64,000 bases of DNA from Otatea glauca (lineage: Eukaryota > Streptophyta > Magnoliopsida > Poales > Poaceae), in the NCBI GenBank assembly GCA_036346275.1, contig CM070723.1, forward strand, positions 3,534,001 to 3,598,000, written 5' to 3'. How positions within the stretch are numbered: the first letter of the stretch is position 1; the number at the start of each line of letters is the position of its first letter. Under the pieces are notes generated by a model. That model worked only from the letters and a program-made list of their open reading frames with translations, was not told where the DNA came from and ran no database searches. A program made the position numbers and the translations under genes. This document shows positions 23,901-34,707 of this stretch, piece by piece.

Positions 23901-24005
23901 AAAACCCCTATGGATGAAGCAGTGACCAAGGGCAAGATGGAGGTGATTGACGCAATCGGTGCGGCAGTAGCTCAAGCAGAGCTCGACGGTGTTACTGTCT
24001 CCTAA
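20904..24005 (+). CDS. Small ankyrin-repeat protein, six exons, 147 aa
   Basis: Exons 20904-20963, 21041-21128, 23301-23365, 23553-23621, 23714-23763 and 23894-24005; all introns are GT-AG and phases agree. The start (GCGATGG) opens MGVESAQPTPAAERAQDLVD. Three to four ankyrin repeats follow: DDLEDVVALFSAGVSLDSTD, then GRTALHMAAANGHLAVVEYL, then NTPLHWACLNGHIEVIKAL and the TPMDEAVTKGKMEVIDAI end; the protein stops at LDGVTVS. It is nearly all ankyrin repeat, with no signal peptide or membrane segment. It resembles small plant and yeast YAR1-like ankyrin proteins, which act as binding partners or chaperones; its partner is unknown. Intron 2 is swollen to 2.17 kb by a hAT-like insertion. The exon 1/2 junction is the least certain. 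Confidence 0.92.
21322..23015. mobile_element. Non-autonomous hAT-like element in the ankyrin intron
   Basis: A 1694-bp element with ends CAGGGTTTCGG and GTAACCTTG (complement CAAGGTTAC), flanked by a perfect 8-bp duplication GGTGGAGT (21314-21321, 23016-23023), the size made by hAT transposases. It encodes no transposase. It contains many GAAATTTCGG words and a large internal tandem duplication. It lies inside intron 2 and should be spliced out. Confidence 0.88.
22026..22950. repeat. 467-bp tandem duplication with long hairpins
   Basis: Two diverged copies begin at 22026 and 22493. Each opens with a foldback: CGGACCACTTGGAAGTAGTC and its complement, separated by about 15 bases (arms near 22033-22055 and 22075-22098 in copy 1). 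Confidence 0.85.
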
Positions 24006-25488
24006 ACGGACTTGATATTCTCCTTGAGCGATGGATGACACACCTTTGTTCTTATCTTTAGCTGGTCTTGATTCTTGCTGTCTATGTCACTGATGATACT
24101 GATATGCTAGTATCCGGGACAATAGGAGAACTTGAGCCATGGGTTATCATCTGTGTCGGCAGTCGCTTGTTGGTGTCAATGACATAAAACCGCAGACTTG
24201 TTGTGAGCAGCAGTCAAAGATATGGCTTTCTTCTATAGTGTTGTAAGAGTCATGCTTGAAAGGCCCTTGATGTCTCTTAGAATAAGCACCTTTCTTCTCG
24301 TGGGCACGAATTTGTATTTGTGCTGGTGATTATAACCCCTTTTCTATTGAAGTGTAATACTGTGTGTACTTATGCCCACAAATGGAGTGTTGTTTGCTTG
24401 ATAGACTGCGATTACAACCATGAGCAGTCATTTAGTGATTGGATACTGCTCCAATTCACGTTACTAGTATAGTGCCATAGTGCCAGTGCTAACGCTACGA
24501 CGAAAGTACATTCGTTTATCAATTAAATGAGAAGATAAGTATGAATATAATACTTAATAATAAATAATCTTGTGATCATATTGTACGTACTATATATTTG
24601 AAATGAGAGCGAATCAAATAAGAAAATAAACAAGGAGGATCTACATGCAAAAAAATCAGACTTGAATTTTTTACTATTCTGATCAAAACTGTATGTACTA
24701 CATATTTGAAAGGAGAGCGAATCAAACAAGGAAATAAACAGGGAGGATCCGCATGCAAGGAAATCAGACTTGAATTTTTTACTGTCCTGGCCTCGTGATC
24801 TTATTTTTTTCCGAATATGACATTTCTTGAGATTTTTTACGGATCTAGCCCCATATAGCTAAATTTCAGCGTACGGAGAGCGCTGAATTTTTTTTCATTT
24901 TTTATCCACGGAACCAGCGGTATGTGAGTGCTGCTTAATTTTTTTCAATTTTTCTCATTGAACCAATGCAATGCGTATTTATTTAATTTTATCTATTTTT
25001 TCCTGCAGATCCGATGGTGTGAGCGATTTATTTTTCATATTTCCCGAAATTATTTAGTGGACGGGCACTGCTTGAATTTTTTTTATTTTTTCTCCTATGC
25101 TTGAATTTTTCAGTGGCCACCGAGGATTTTTTTTGCCAAAATTAACAAGCGGACGGACACCGCTTGATTGTTTTTTATTATTTTTTGGGAATTTTTTACT
25201 GTATTAGCATCATCGTTATAATTTTTTCCGAATCAGACTTTCGCAGCGATGAATTTACGATTGTAGCCGAAAAAATTCAGCAGATGTGCATTATTTAGGG
25301 TGGACGTAAAAATATGCGCTAAATGTTTTGTTTTCATATAAACTTTTGCATATTGCATAAACAGTCGTACCAAGATTAAAATCTAATTTATTATTATCAA
25401 ATAGTACTATTCTTAACTGTTATCAACAGCTGATAGTTATTATTTGCGTAATACTATATTACTAAGAGCCAAATCGTGCATCCCTAAT
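24006..25488. other. Ankyrin 3' UTR, then AT-rich intergenic DNA
   Basis: About 450 bases of probable 3' UTR are followed by AT-rich DNA. This contains a 108-bp tandem duplication (24588-24800) and several diverged TTGAATTTTTT words. Confidence 0.55.
24588..24800. repeat. 108-bp tandem duplication
   Basis: GAGAGCGAATCAAA starts at 24605 and again at 24713, and the following bases match with about ten differences. Confidence 0.85.
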
Positions 25489-25571
25489 CTAAATTTTATG
25501 ATTCCGCCACTGCGGATGGTTGGCGTGAACCGGCGCAGGCACTGGAGCGTGGTGGTGATGGTGGTGCAGAC

Positions 25572-26111
25572 TTAGAACGTGGGCCGGCTGGTGGGCGTGG
25601 CCGGCGCCGACGCTGGAGAGTGGTGGCTATGGTGATGTGGACTTGGAGCGTGGGCAGGCTGGTGGGCGTGAACGGGTGCCGACGCTGTAGCGTTGTGGTC
25701 ATGGTGACACGGACTTGGAGCATGCGCCGGCAGGTTGGAATGAACCGGCGCTGGAGCAGAAGTATGATGGCTGTGATGAGTTGATCCCGGGGTACCATCG
25801 TGACAGGGAGCGCTCGGTGGGTGAACAGGCGCCGGACCGTGATGACCATGGTGGTGAGGAGGGCTCGGCGCCGGAGCATGATGACCATCATGATGACGAG
25901 GGCTCGGCGCGGGAGAGGCCGGCGTCTCGGCTTGCGAGGGTATTGTCGACGGTGGCGAATGACGATGATGGTGGTGAGGGCCAGGCGCGTAGGCCGGCGA
26001 CCCTGCCGGCCCCTGGTAATTGTGGTCACCGTGCGCCGTGGATGGCGCAACCAGCAGCGAAGCCAGCAGCATTGCCATCACCACGGCCATTGGTGAGATT
26101 GGCGTGGACAT
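25572..26111 (-). CDS. Secreted His/Pro-rich arabinogalactan-like protein, 179 aa
   Basis: Starts MSTPISPMAVVMAMLLASLL with a clear signal peptide, likely cut after STA. The mature chain is built from repeats of APAPVH, APSPHHH and HHSHH, so it has AP/SP/TP motifs expected to be hydroxylated and arabinogalactosylated, plus dense histidine clusters that could bind metal. This fits cell-wall or extracellular arabinogalactan/His-rich proteins; no catalytic domain is present. The reading frame ends early inside a repeat: another frame continues the same pattern to a stop at 25489-25491, so a one-base loss probably shortened the protein by about 28 residues. A TATA box lies 55 bases upstream. Confidence 0.75.
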   Translation of the reverse strand: MSTPISPMAVVMAMLLASLLVAPSTAHGDHNYQGPAGSPAYAPGPHHHHRHSPPSTIPSQAETPASPAPSPRHHDGHHAPAPSPPHHHGHHGPAPVHPPSAPCHDGTPGSTHHSHHTSAPAPVHSNLPAHAPSPCHHDHNATASAPVHAHQPAHAPSPHHHSHHSPASAPATPTSRPTF

Positions 26112-26164
26112 GGCTAAAAGCTAGACACCTACTAACTCGTCTTGCAATCACAGGGAGGAAGCAC

Positions 26165-26174
26165 GTATATATAG
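26165..26174 (-). promoter_or_regulatory. TATA box of the His/Pro-rich protein gene
   Basis: CTATATATAC on the minus strand, 55 bases before the start codon. Confidence 0.6.
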
Positions 26175-28347
26175 CCACAAAATGAATATTAATTTGTTTC
26201 CAAGCAACTTGGAAACATTGGCAAGAAGGAGAACAGCCGTATCGTCATAACCATGGCAAGTTTTTAATCTTCGATTCGCTGTATTAGGATCGTATATAGG
26301 CTGTTGGAGAGGTATGGAAGGACGTACGCTACTGTGCATGACACATTCCTTATGCTAGTTTGATTGATTCGTTCGCTGATCGCTGGTTGGCAGCTACGAC
26401 TCCTGGAAACAAATCAGTGTCATTTGATCGTATCATAAATTCACTATAGACATAATTCGTGATCGTATTTTTTTCCGAATATGGAACATGCATGCATGTA
26501 ATGTATGATACTTTCCTTTTTCAGGACGTTTATTTCCTTTTTCTTGATTCCAGGACGTTTGTTTCCTTTTCCTTGATTTTGTTTCCTTTTCCTTGAGGAT
26601 GAGTTAGACACATTAAATAACGGTCATCGGATGTGGGTGAGTAAAACTGAGGAAAGATCTGAGACGTTCATTTTGATGAATGCAAGTTTCTGGGGACGTT
26701 TTGCTGGGTGCACGAACATTGGGCCATCTCTAATGAGGTGCATTATTTAGGGTGGACGTAAGAAAAATTGCTTAGGTGCATTATAAAGGGGTATAGATTC
26801 GGCTGATTCTAAGTACTCATTTCGGCCATGTCTCTGAACTGTAGTTTGGGCCTCTGTGAAAGCACACTGGCACATAGCCCACTACTCAGCAAACCCGAAT
26901 AATCCATGAGACGAACTTCTGTGAATGATCTGCCTGTTTTGTTGCCCAATCCAGACTCGAGATGCTAGTTAGATCTTGCACATTACTCCTATTTAGTTTC
27001 TCACTCTGTCCGATCCAGATGACGCCTATATATGGCTGGATATGGTCCTTTCTGCCCTGACAACCGAGACATTTTCAGCAGGTTTTTCTGATAGCCACAG
27101 CTCACCACTCACCAGGTCAAGTGTTTAGGTTGTTCAATGAACCATGACGCGTCGCTTTTAATCTCTAGGTCAGCGTCACGGTTAGAAGAGGAGCTTCTAG
27201 CAAAAGAAACCTTCCTCCTGAATTTCTTCTTCCTCTCCATTCGTATCGACGGTGGGTGCAACGTAATAAAGGAACAGGACACAGGACAGGAGGTCCTTGC
27301 CTTGGTAATTTTTCTTGTCTTTTTAGCTCCCTTGAAAACGTTTTTTTTCCCAAATATAGTCCCTCTTAGAAATTAATTGCAGATTTGATCCCCGTGATTT
27401 ACCTCTCGGAGAGCTCGACAAGTCGCCTACAGTGCCAAGATTTGTGTCGAGCTTCCCTTGCTCAGTAGAAATCAAATCCATGAATCAATCACTAATTTAA
27501 TCATACTACTTAATTAATCACTTAAATAAATTGCTAGTTAATCATTTCTTGTTTAATAACTTGATTAACTAGTCAACCGTACTACCAAGCCTGTCCTTCC
27601 GAGGTGGCTGTCGAGCCAGGAGAGTTTCTTGCCGCTCCCCTTGCCCGACAGCTTTCTGCTGAACTCCTCTGGCGCGGCAGGTTTCGAGCTCGCCAAAGAG
27701 ATTAGTTTCACAAATTCAAATGAAAGAGCCAAATTTATCAAAAACAAATTTTAGGCGGCTAAAAAAACTTATCGCCTAGGTTACTTCAGGGCGTGAGACG
27801 AGGGAGGCTGAAGAATTGATGCAAGGGATGGCTCGTGATCGTGGTACATCCATCCATACTGCTATGAGATAGTAATGTTAATACGGCGTCTGTGTTTCTT
27901 CAGGTACTCGTAGCCCTGATACAAGTGGCCTCTGAGCTTTTTTAATGCTTGGTGTGTCACCTGATGCAGAGATCGATGTGTGATGTAAACTTGGAGGGCG
28001 ACGCTGTACGTTGCAGTGCTTTGACATTTCTCCTCCGATCGACGGATCGCCCAGATATTGCCGTGCGGCCGCATTAACTACCTACTCAGGAGTCAGCCCT
28101 TTCGTAGGAAAAACCAGTGGATCGAGGAAATTTACCCGCAGAGCGATCACAAGCATCGTGGGCGATCCTTCGACGCAGTCCTAGCTTCGCTACAAACGAA
28201 CCTACAGTAGGGTATCCTCGTTTTGCTCTCGATTTAGCAGAAAAGCACTTGTATCTGGTTGATCTCACGTCGAGACTGCTCTATTACCGTTCAATCGTGT
28301 TTTGAGATTCATAAATTTAATCACAATCGGATATGACGATAGGTCCC
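26175..28347. other. Intergenic
   Basis: No gene was recognised. It holds a short run of TTTCCTTTTCCTTGATT repeats (26510-26600) and a copy of a 24-mer (26738-26761) also found at 25286-25309. A stretch at about 27345-27760 could be a diverged Mutator-like MITE. Confidence 0.5.
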
Positions 28348-29398
28348 TGTTAGAATTACATGGGCTAGGCCTAAATAATTCATGAAAAATCCCAAAAGCC
28401 AATTAGGTGAAAGAGAGGTGAAAATGCAATAGTCCCATATTGCTAGTGGAGGTGGATGAAGACTACCTTATAAGAGAAGCTTTCTCCACCATGCTTAAGC
28501 ATGAGAAGGAGAAACGATAGAACACGCACGCTCGCTCGCCACGCCAGGCGGCGTTGTGCGGAATTAACTGCATGCAGAATCCGTAACCACTCAAATCGTG
28601 GAACGGATTTAACGCGGTATCCGTAACCGACTCGTAACGTGCTCCACGATCCTCTCTCTGCATATATATACGCAGAATAGAGATCAGATCAGTACCTCTC
28701 GAACCTTTTACCTTCCCGAAGTACTGCGCTGCTTCAGTCTTCCCCATCCCTTCACCGGCGTGCACCGATTGTTGGGAGAGTTCTCTTTTGCAGCGCGGGA
28801 CTAAGTGGTCAACGAGTTTACGTTGTGCGGAATTAACTGCATGCAGAATCCGTAACCGACTCAAATCGTGGAACGAATTTAACGCTGTATCCATAACCGA
28901 CTCGTAACGTGCTCTACGATCCTCTCTCTGTTATATATACGCAGAACAGAGATCAGATCAATACCTCTTGAACCTTTTGCCTTCCCGGCATCGCGCCGCC
29001 TGTCTTCCCAACCCTCCACCGCGTGCACCGATCGTTGGGAGAGCGAGTCTCGGGCGTCCGCCCTTGAGATCTGCACCGGAGAGGCGAATCACGTTTTTGG
29101 GAAGCGTCTTCACGCGACTGCTCGCTGGTTTCTTCACCGACGGTCAGCTTCACCTACATCGCCTTCTGATCTTCATCACCATCTGCTGCCGGGTTCGGCC
29201 ACGTCTTCGTGTCATCTCGATGAACTATGAGATTTAACCTCATCTGTGTTCTGTTTATCTAATAATATGGATGAGATAGGCATTGCAATTGGCATGTTGC
29301 TTCTGTCTAGTTTATTTGTTTCATCTGTTCTAGCTTCAATTATTATCATATCTTATTTTCGGAATAGATTCATCATCAATATGCATAATTATCCAACA
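28348..29398 (+). repeat. 5' LTR of the plus-strand Copia element
   Basis: Longer than the 3' LTR because about 269 bases are duplicated (28552 and 28821 onward), so it has two TATA boxes (28663-28670 and 28932-28939). The end contains an ATG-initiated hydrophobic reading frame. Confidence 0.93.
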
Positions 29399-29626
29399 AT
29401 CCAAAAACGTGATAGGTTTTTCATGGTGAATATGATTAAAGCAGCTGGTTTTGCTGAGGCAATGAAACCGGATAGATTTACCGGTGTTCACTTTAAGAGA
29501 TGGCAGACGCGAGCTACTATATGGCTCACAGCTATGAACGTCTACTGGGTTGCGGCTGGCAAACCTGAAGGAACCCTTACTGCTGAGCAGGAAAAGGAGT
29601 TCAAGGATACCACCACAATTTTTTAG
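29267..29626 (+). CDS. LTR-encoded hydrophobic leader joined in frame to Copia gag
   Basis: An ATG inside the 5' LTR (29267) opens MDEIGIAIGMLLLSSLFVSS, then a further hydrophobic stretch ending SYFRNRF, about 28 nonpolar residues that look like a membrane segment or signal anchor. The frame leaves the LTR at 29398 and runs on into gag (MVNMIKAAGFAEAMKPDRFT from 29423) until a stop near 29624. The 3' LTR keeps the same leader open from 35517 with only conservative changes. Gag normally starts downstream of the LTR; whether this leader is translated is unknown. Confidence 0.45.
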   Translation: MDEIGIAIGMLLLSSLFVSSVLASIIIISYFRNRFIINMHNYPTIQKRDRFFMVNMIKAAGFAEAMKPDRFTGVHFKRWQTRATIWLTAMNVYWVAAGKPEGTLTAEQEKEFKDTTTIF

Positions 29627-32600
29627 GATGCGTTCTTAACATTCTATCAGACCGCCTTTGCGATGTGTATATGCACATGTCAGATGCAAAGGAGCTGTGG
29701 GAGGCACTTGAAAATAAATTCAGTGCCTTCGATGCTGGCAGTGAACTGTATGTTATGGAGCAATATCATGACTACAAAATGATTGATGGCCATTCTGTAG
29801 TTGAACAGGCTCACGAGATACAGTTCATTGCGAGGGAACTTGATCACCTCAAGCGCACGTTACCCGACAAGTTTGTAGCTGGTGGCATCATTGCCAAATT
29901 ACCTCCCTCGTAGAGGAATTTTGCCATATCTCTAAAACACAAGAGGCAAGAAATCTCTATTGAGAGTCTGGTTGCGTCTCTTGATGTTGAGGAGAAAGTT
30001 CGGGCGAAGGATGTGCACCCAAAGGTGGTTGAGGGACAAACCAGCACTAATTTTGTACAACGTTCTGGTTTTGGTATGTTCAAATCAAAGGGAAAAGCTG
30101 TTCAGACCACCAACTTTAAGAAGAAGAAACAACAGAATGATAAGCCTTGCTTCGTATGTAGTGAGATTAGACATTGGGCAAAGAAATATCCAAGCCACAA
30201 ACGAGGAAAGGACCAGCAGGGATAGAACTCTAAATCTGTCAATGTGACTATTGGCAATGCCGAGAAGGAGACACCTGACTATGGTAATTTACTCACTGTT
30301 CTTTCGGCTATTCAATCTACCAATTGGTGGATTGATATTGGGGCTAATATTCATGTATGTGCTGATGTGTCATTGTTTTCTTCTTACCAGGTTGCTCGGG
30401 GTTCCTCCGTGTTGATGGGGAATGGGTCACATGCTTCTGTTCTTGGTGTTGGCACGGTAGATCTGAAGCTTACTTCGGAAAAGATCGTGCGACTAAAGAA
30501 CGTGCATCATGTCTCTTCAATCAACAAGAATCTCGTTAGTGGTTCCCTTCTTTGCAGAGAAGGGTATAAGTTGGTGTTTGAGTCGAATAAAGTAGTCATA
30601 TCAAAGTATGGACTATTTATTGGTAAAGGCTATGACAACGGAGGCTTGTTCCGCTTTTCCCTTGAGAACGTCTGTAATAAATTTGTGACAATGTTATTGG
30701 TAGTGAGGCAAGTGTTTGGCACTCACGACTATGTCATCTTAATTTTGGTTCTATATCTCGGCTTTCCAGTATGAAATTAATTCTGAAATTTTTCATTATC
30801 AAAGGTTCTAAGTGCCAAAGTTGTGTGCAGTCTAAGCAACCTCGAAAGCCTCACAAGGCAGCCGAGAAAAGAAACTTGGCACCATTAGAACTCATACATT
30901 CAGATCTCTGTGAGATGAATGGTGTGTTGACGAAGGGTGGAAAAAGATACTTCTTGACTTCAATTGATGATGCGACTAGATTTTGCTATGTGTATCTCTT
31001 AAAAACAAAAGATGAGGCTTTAGACTACTTCAAAATCTATAAGGCAGAAGTTGAGAATCAACGTGAAAGGAAAATCAAAAGAATTAGGTCGGATCGTGAT
31101 GGAGAGTATTTCTCCAATGATTTCTCCCAATACTGTGCAGAGCATTGTATCATCCTTGAGAGGACGCCTTCCTATTCGCGCCAATCCAACGGAGTTGTCG
31201 AAAGGAAAAACCGCACCCTGACTGACTTGGTTAATGCCATGTTGGACACTGCGGAATTATCTAAGGCATGGTGGGGGAAGGCCTTGCTGATCTCGAGTCA
31301 TGTCCTAAATAGAGTTCCCACTAAGAATAGTGAGGTAACTCCACATAAGGGATGGGAAGGAAGAAAACCATCACTATCCTGCTTGCGCACTTGGGGGTGC
31401 TTGGCGAAGTCAATGTGCCGATAATAAAGAAGCGCAAACTTGGACCTAAAACTGTTGATTGTGTCTTTCTGGGATATGCTCATTGCAGCATTGCCTATAG
31501 GTTTCTAGTAGTTAAATCTGAGGTATCCGACATGCACGTCGGTATGATAATAGAGTCTCGAGATGCAACGTTTTTTGAGAATATATTTCCTTTGAAGGAT
31601 ATTCATAGCATTCTGAGTCAGGCTTGTGATACAACTCCTGAACCTGCCATACCAGTTGAGCTTTTTCAACAAACACATGAACATACTCCTGAGGAGGATG
31701 ACAGTGATGCTCCTAGAAGGAGCAAGAGACAAAGGACCGCAAAATCCTTTGGTGATGATTTCACTGTGTACCTTGTGGATGATGTTCCCAAGACTATTTC
31801 AGAAGCATATGCATCTCCTGATGCAGACTGCTGGAAGGATGCAGTCCGTAGTGAAATGGATTCCATTCCCGCTAACGGAACTTGGGAAATCATAGATCGT
31901 CCTTATGGTTGTAAACTAGTTGGATGCAAATGGGTGTTCAAAAAGAAGCTTAGGTCTGATGGTACTATTGAAAAGTACAAGGCCCGGCTTGTAGCCAAGG
32001 GTTACACCCAAAAAGAAGGCGAAGATTTCTTTGATTCTTATTCACCCATTGCTAGATTGACCACAATACGTGTACTACTGTCTTTAGCTGCCTCTAATGG
32101 TCTTCTCGTTCATTAAATGGATGTTAAGACAGCTTTCCTTAATGGAGAGTTAGATGAGGAAATTTATATGGAACAGCCCGATGGATTTGTAGTAAATGGT
32201 CAAGAGAACAAAGTGTGTAAGTTGCTGAAATCTTTGTATGATCTTAAGCAAGCACCCAAACAATGGCATGAGAAGTTCGATAGAACTTTAACATCTGAAG
32301 GCTTCGCTGTAAACGAAGCTGATAGATGCGTATACTACCGCTATGGTGGGGGTGAGGGAGTTATTCTATGCTTGTATGTGGATGATATTCTAATATTTGG
32401 AACAAATCTTGATGTGATTAATGAGGTCAAGATGTTTTTTGTCCCAAAGCTTTGATATGAAGGATCTGGGAGAAGCTGATGTAATTCTGAACATCAAGTT
32501 GATCAAAGGTGGGGATGGGATTACATTTGTGCAATCCCATTATGTGGAAAAGGTCTTAAGCCGTTTAGGCTATATGGATAGTAAGCCTTCTCCAACACCT

Positions 32601-33326
32601 TATGATGCTAGTCTAATACTTCGGAAGAACCGAAAAATTACTAGGGATCAACTGAGATACTCTCAGATTATTGGTTCACTAATGTATCTAGCTAGCGCTA
32701 CAAGGCCTGATATCTCTTTTGCTGTAAGCAAATTGAGCCGGTTTGTGTCCAATCCGGGAGATCATTGGCGTGCTCTTGCGAGAGTAATGCGTTATCTGAG
32801 AGGTACTATGAGTTATGGAATTCACTATACTGGGTATCCTAGTGTACTTGAGGGATATAGTGATTCTAATTGGATATCTGATGCTGATGAGCTCAAGGCC
32901 ACGAGTGGATATCTATTTACTCTTGGAGGTGCTGCTGTCTCATGGAGGTCTTGTAAACAAACCATATTGACGAGGTCAACCATGGAAGCAGAACTCACAG
33001 CATGGGATACAACAACAGTTGAAGCAGAATGGCTTCGTGAGCTCTTGATGGACTTACCGTTAGTTGAAAAACCGATACCGACTATCCTTATGAACTGTGA
33101 TAATCAAACGGTTATCGTGAAAGCGAACAGTGCGAAGGATAACATGAAGTCCTCAAGACACGTAAAAAGACGGTTGAAATCTGTCAGAAAATTGAGAAAC
33201 TCCAGAGTGATAGCTTTGGATTACATCCAAACCACTAAGAATCTGGCAGATCCGTTTACAAAGGGTCTATCACGAAATATGGTAGATAGTGCATCGAGGG
33301 AGATGGGAATGAGACCTTCCAAGTAG
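29423..33326 (+). pseudogene. Copia gag-pol polyprotein, disrupted
   Basis: Gag starts near 29423 and ends with a zinc knuckle near 30150 that has lost its last cysteine (CFVCSEIRHWAKKY). The protease shows WWIDIGA in place of the usual DTGA (near 30325). The integrase core runs about 30780-31420 with HSDLCEMNG, SDRDGEYF and VERKNR supplying the D, D and E positions. Reverse transcriptase (31800-32450) has the catalytic YVDD near 32380; RNase H follows (TMEAELTAWDTT, then DPFTKGLS) to 33326. Stops occur near 29624, 29911, 30223 and 32114; frames shift near 31410 and 32440. The best open pieces are 30244-30774, 30771-31424, 31352-32116 and 32421-33326. Confidence 0.95.
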
Positions 33327-33353
33327 TTAACCACAGTGGTAACCCAAGTTATG

Positions 33354-34198
33354 TGTCGACGTTTCGAGCACCGGCAAGTAAAATTTGTAAGTCAAAGGGG
33401 CCACGCGTTCCCTGTCCCTGAATGGTTAGACTCGAGAGCCTAAGGTGTATACTGGTCGGGCCGAATGTCCCTACTCCAGTTCGTTTGGTGGTGTTGTATT
33501 GCCTTAGGTGCAGACGGCTGCACAACGTTTTACAAATGAGGGAAAAGAGTTTAAGCACAAGAGTGTTCGCCAAGGCCTAGCGAGAAGAGGAGGTCTTTTT
33601 CTTAGCCGCCCCGCTCCCAGAGGCCCTTGCCTCCCTTTATACAACTGGAGGGGGCAGGTTACATGGGAAGTTGGGAGAGGGAAATCGCTTCGGTGATGGG
33701 TCGTCGCCTGGTTTGCCCACGCTGGGTCGGTAGTTCTGGTGGGCAGGGCAGTTGGCTGCCGCGTCGGGAAATGGCGTACCTACCTTCTATGAGCCTGACG
33801 ATGGTTGACGTTGCAGTGCGTAACGTTGGTACTGCTTCGGGAGGGAGCGTGCCTTCGTATTGTACGTGACTGGTCGATGGGACTGGAAGCTTTGACTTCA
33901 GCAACCATTTATGCCATCTTGGGAAAGAGCCACCGCTCCGTCTTGTCACGCCGATTGTCCCGTCCGCAGGCACGTGGTCGTGGCGGCGGAGGCTTTGACA
34001 CGTGGCCCTTGGCGGAGGTTGCCTTAATTTGGTCGGAGTCGGAGGATCCCGACCCACCGCGGGGGTCGGGAGCCTTACTTGGTCGGGGACGCTAGCCTCG
34101 ATCGGTCGGGGAGGGGCGTCCTTTGGTCGGTAATGGGCTTGAGGTAGCCTGCTTGTTATCCTGGGCCGTTGGGGTACCCCTGGTATGAGTATTCGTCA
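33354..34198 (-). mobile_element. Solo LTR, family A, copy 2, nested in Copia
   Basis: Inverted relative of 2303-3245: starts TGTCGACGTTTCGAGC and ends GAGTATTCGTCA on the plus strand. The flanks TTATG and CTATG differ at one base, an aged 5-bp duplication. A TATA box on the minus strand (near 33640, TGTATAAAGGG) confirms orientation. Confidence 0.9.
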
Positions 34199-34689
34199 CT
34201 ATGTGATTAGAGATCCCGTGAATTAGATTCTGAGTAGTAACAAGCTGTTGGATTAACTGAAGAAGAGTGCATTCTATATCCCACTCCGTGAAAAGATGTT
34301 GTACTCTTAAGAACTGTGTGGCAGGTTGACTACGGTCTTAATGTGTTCTGTTGGTTTTTACACAAACAAAGATGCTGTCCCGCAGAGTATTCTTGAAAGA
34401 ACACACCTATGTGAGTCCGACTGTGGGTACTCTCTAAGAAACTCATGAAGAGGCCAAGGAGTATGACCTATACACTCCACCCGAGGGGTAGACTGTCGGC
34501 AGCTCAGTATCAGTGAGTGCCTCAAGTGAAACTTGTCTGCACAAAACATGCAATTCAAGGCATAGTCCATTGTTCACATTGTAGACAAATATAGCTTGAA
34601 GTCCAGGTGCAATTCAAGGCATAGTCCATTGTCACCGAAAGCTGTTAAAAAAACAGTACTTTGGAACAGACAAAGACCTATGGGACCTC

Positions 34690-34707
34690 TGGGATCTGGT
34701 GGGGGAT
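34690..34707 (+). promoter_or_regulatory. Polypurine tract of the plus-strand Copia element
   Basis: GGGATCTGGTGGGGGAT lies directly before the 3' LTR, the expected site for plus-strand DNA priming. Confidence 0.7.

Noticed and set aside
27345..27760. A Mutator-like MITE
   Set aside because: Ends look weakly inverted, but neither the terminal match nor a target duplication is convincing.
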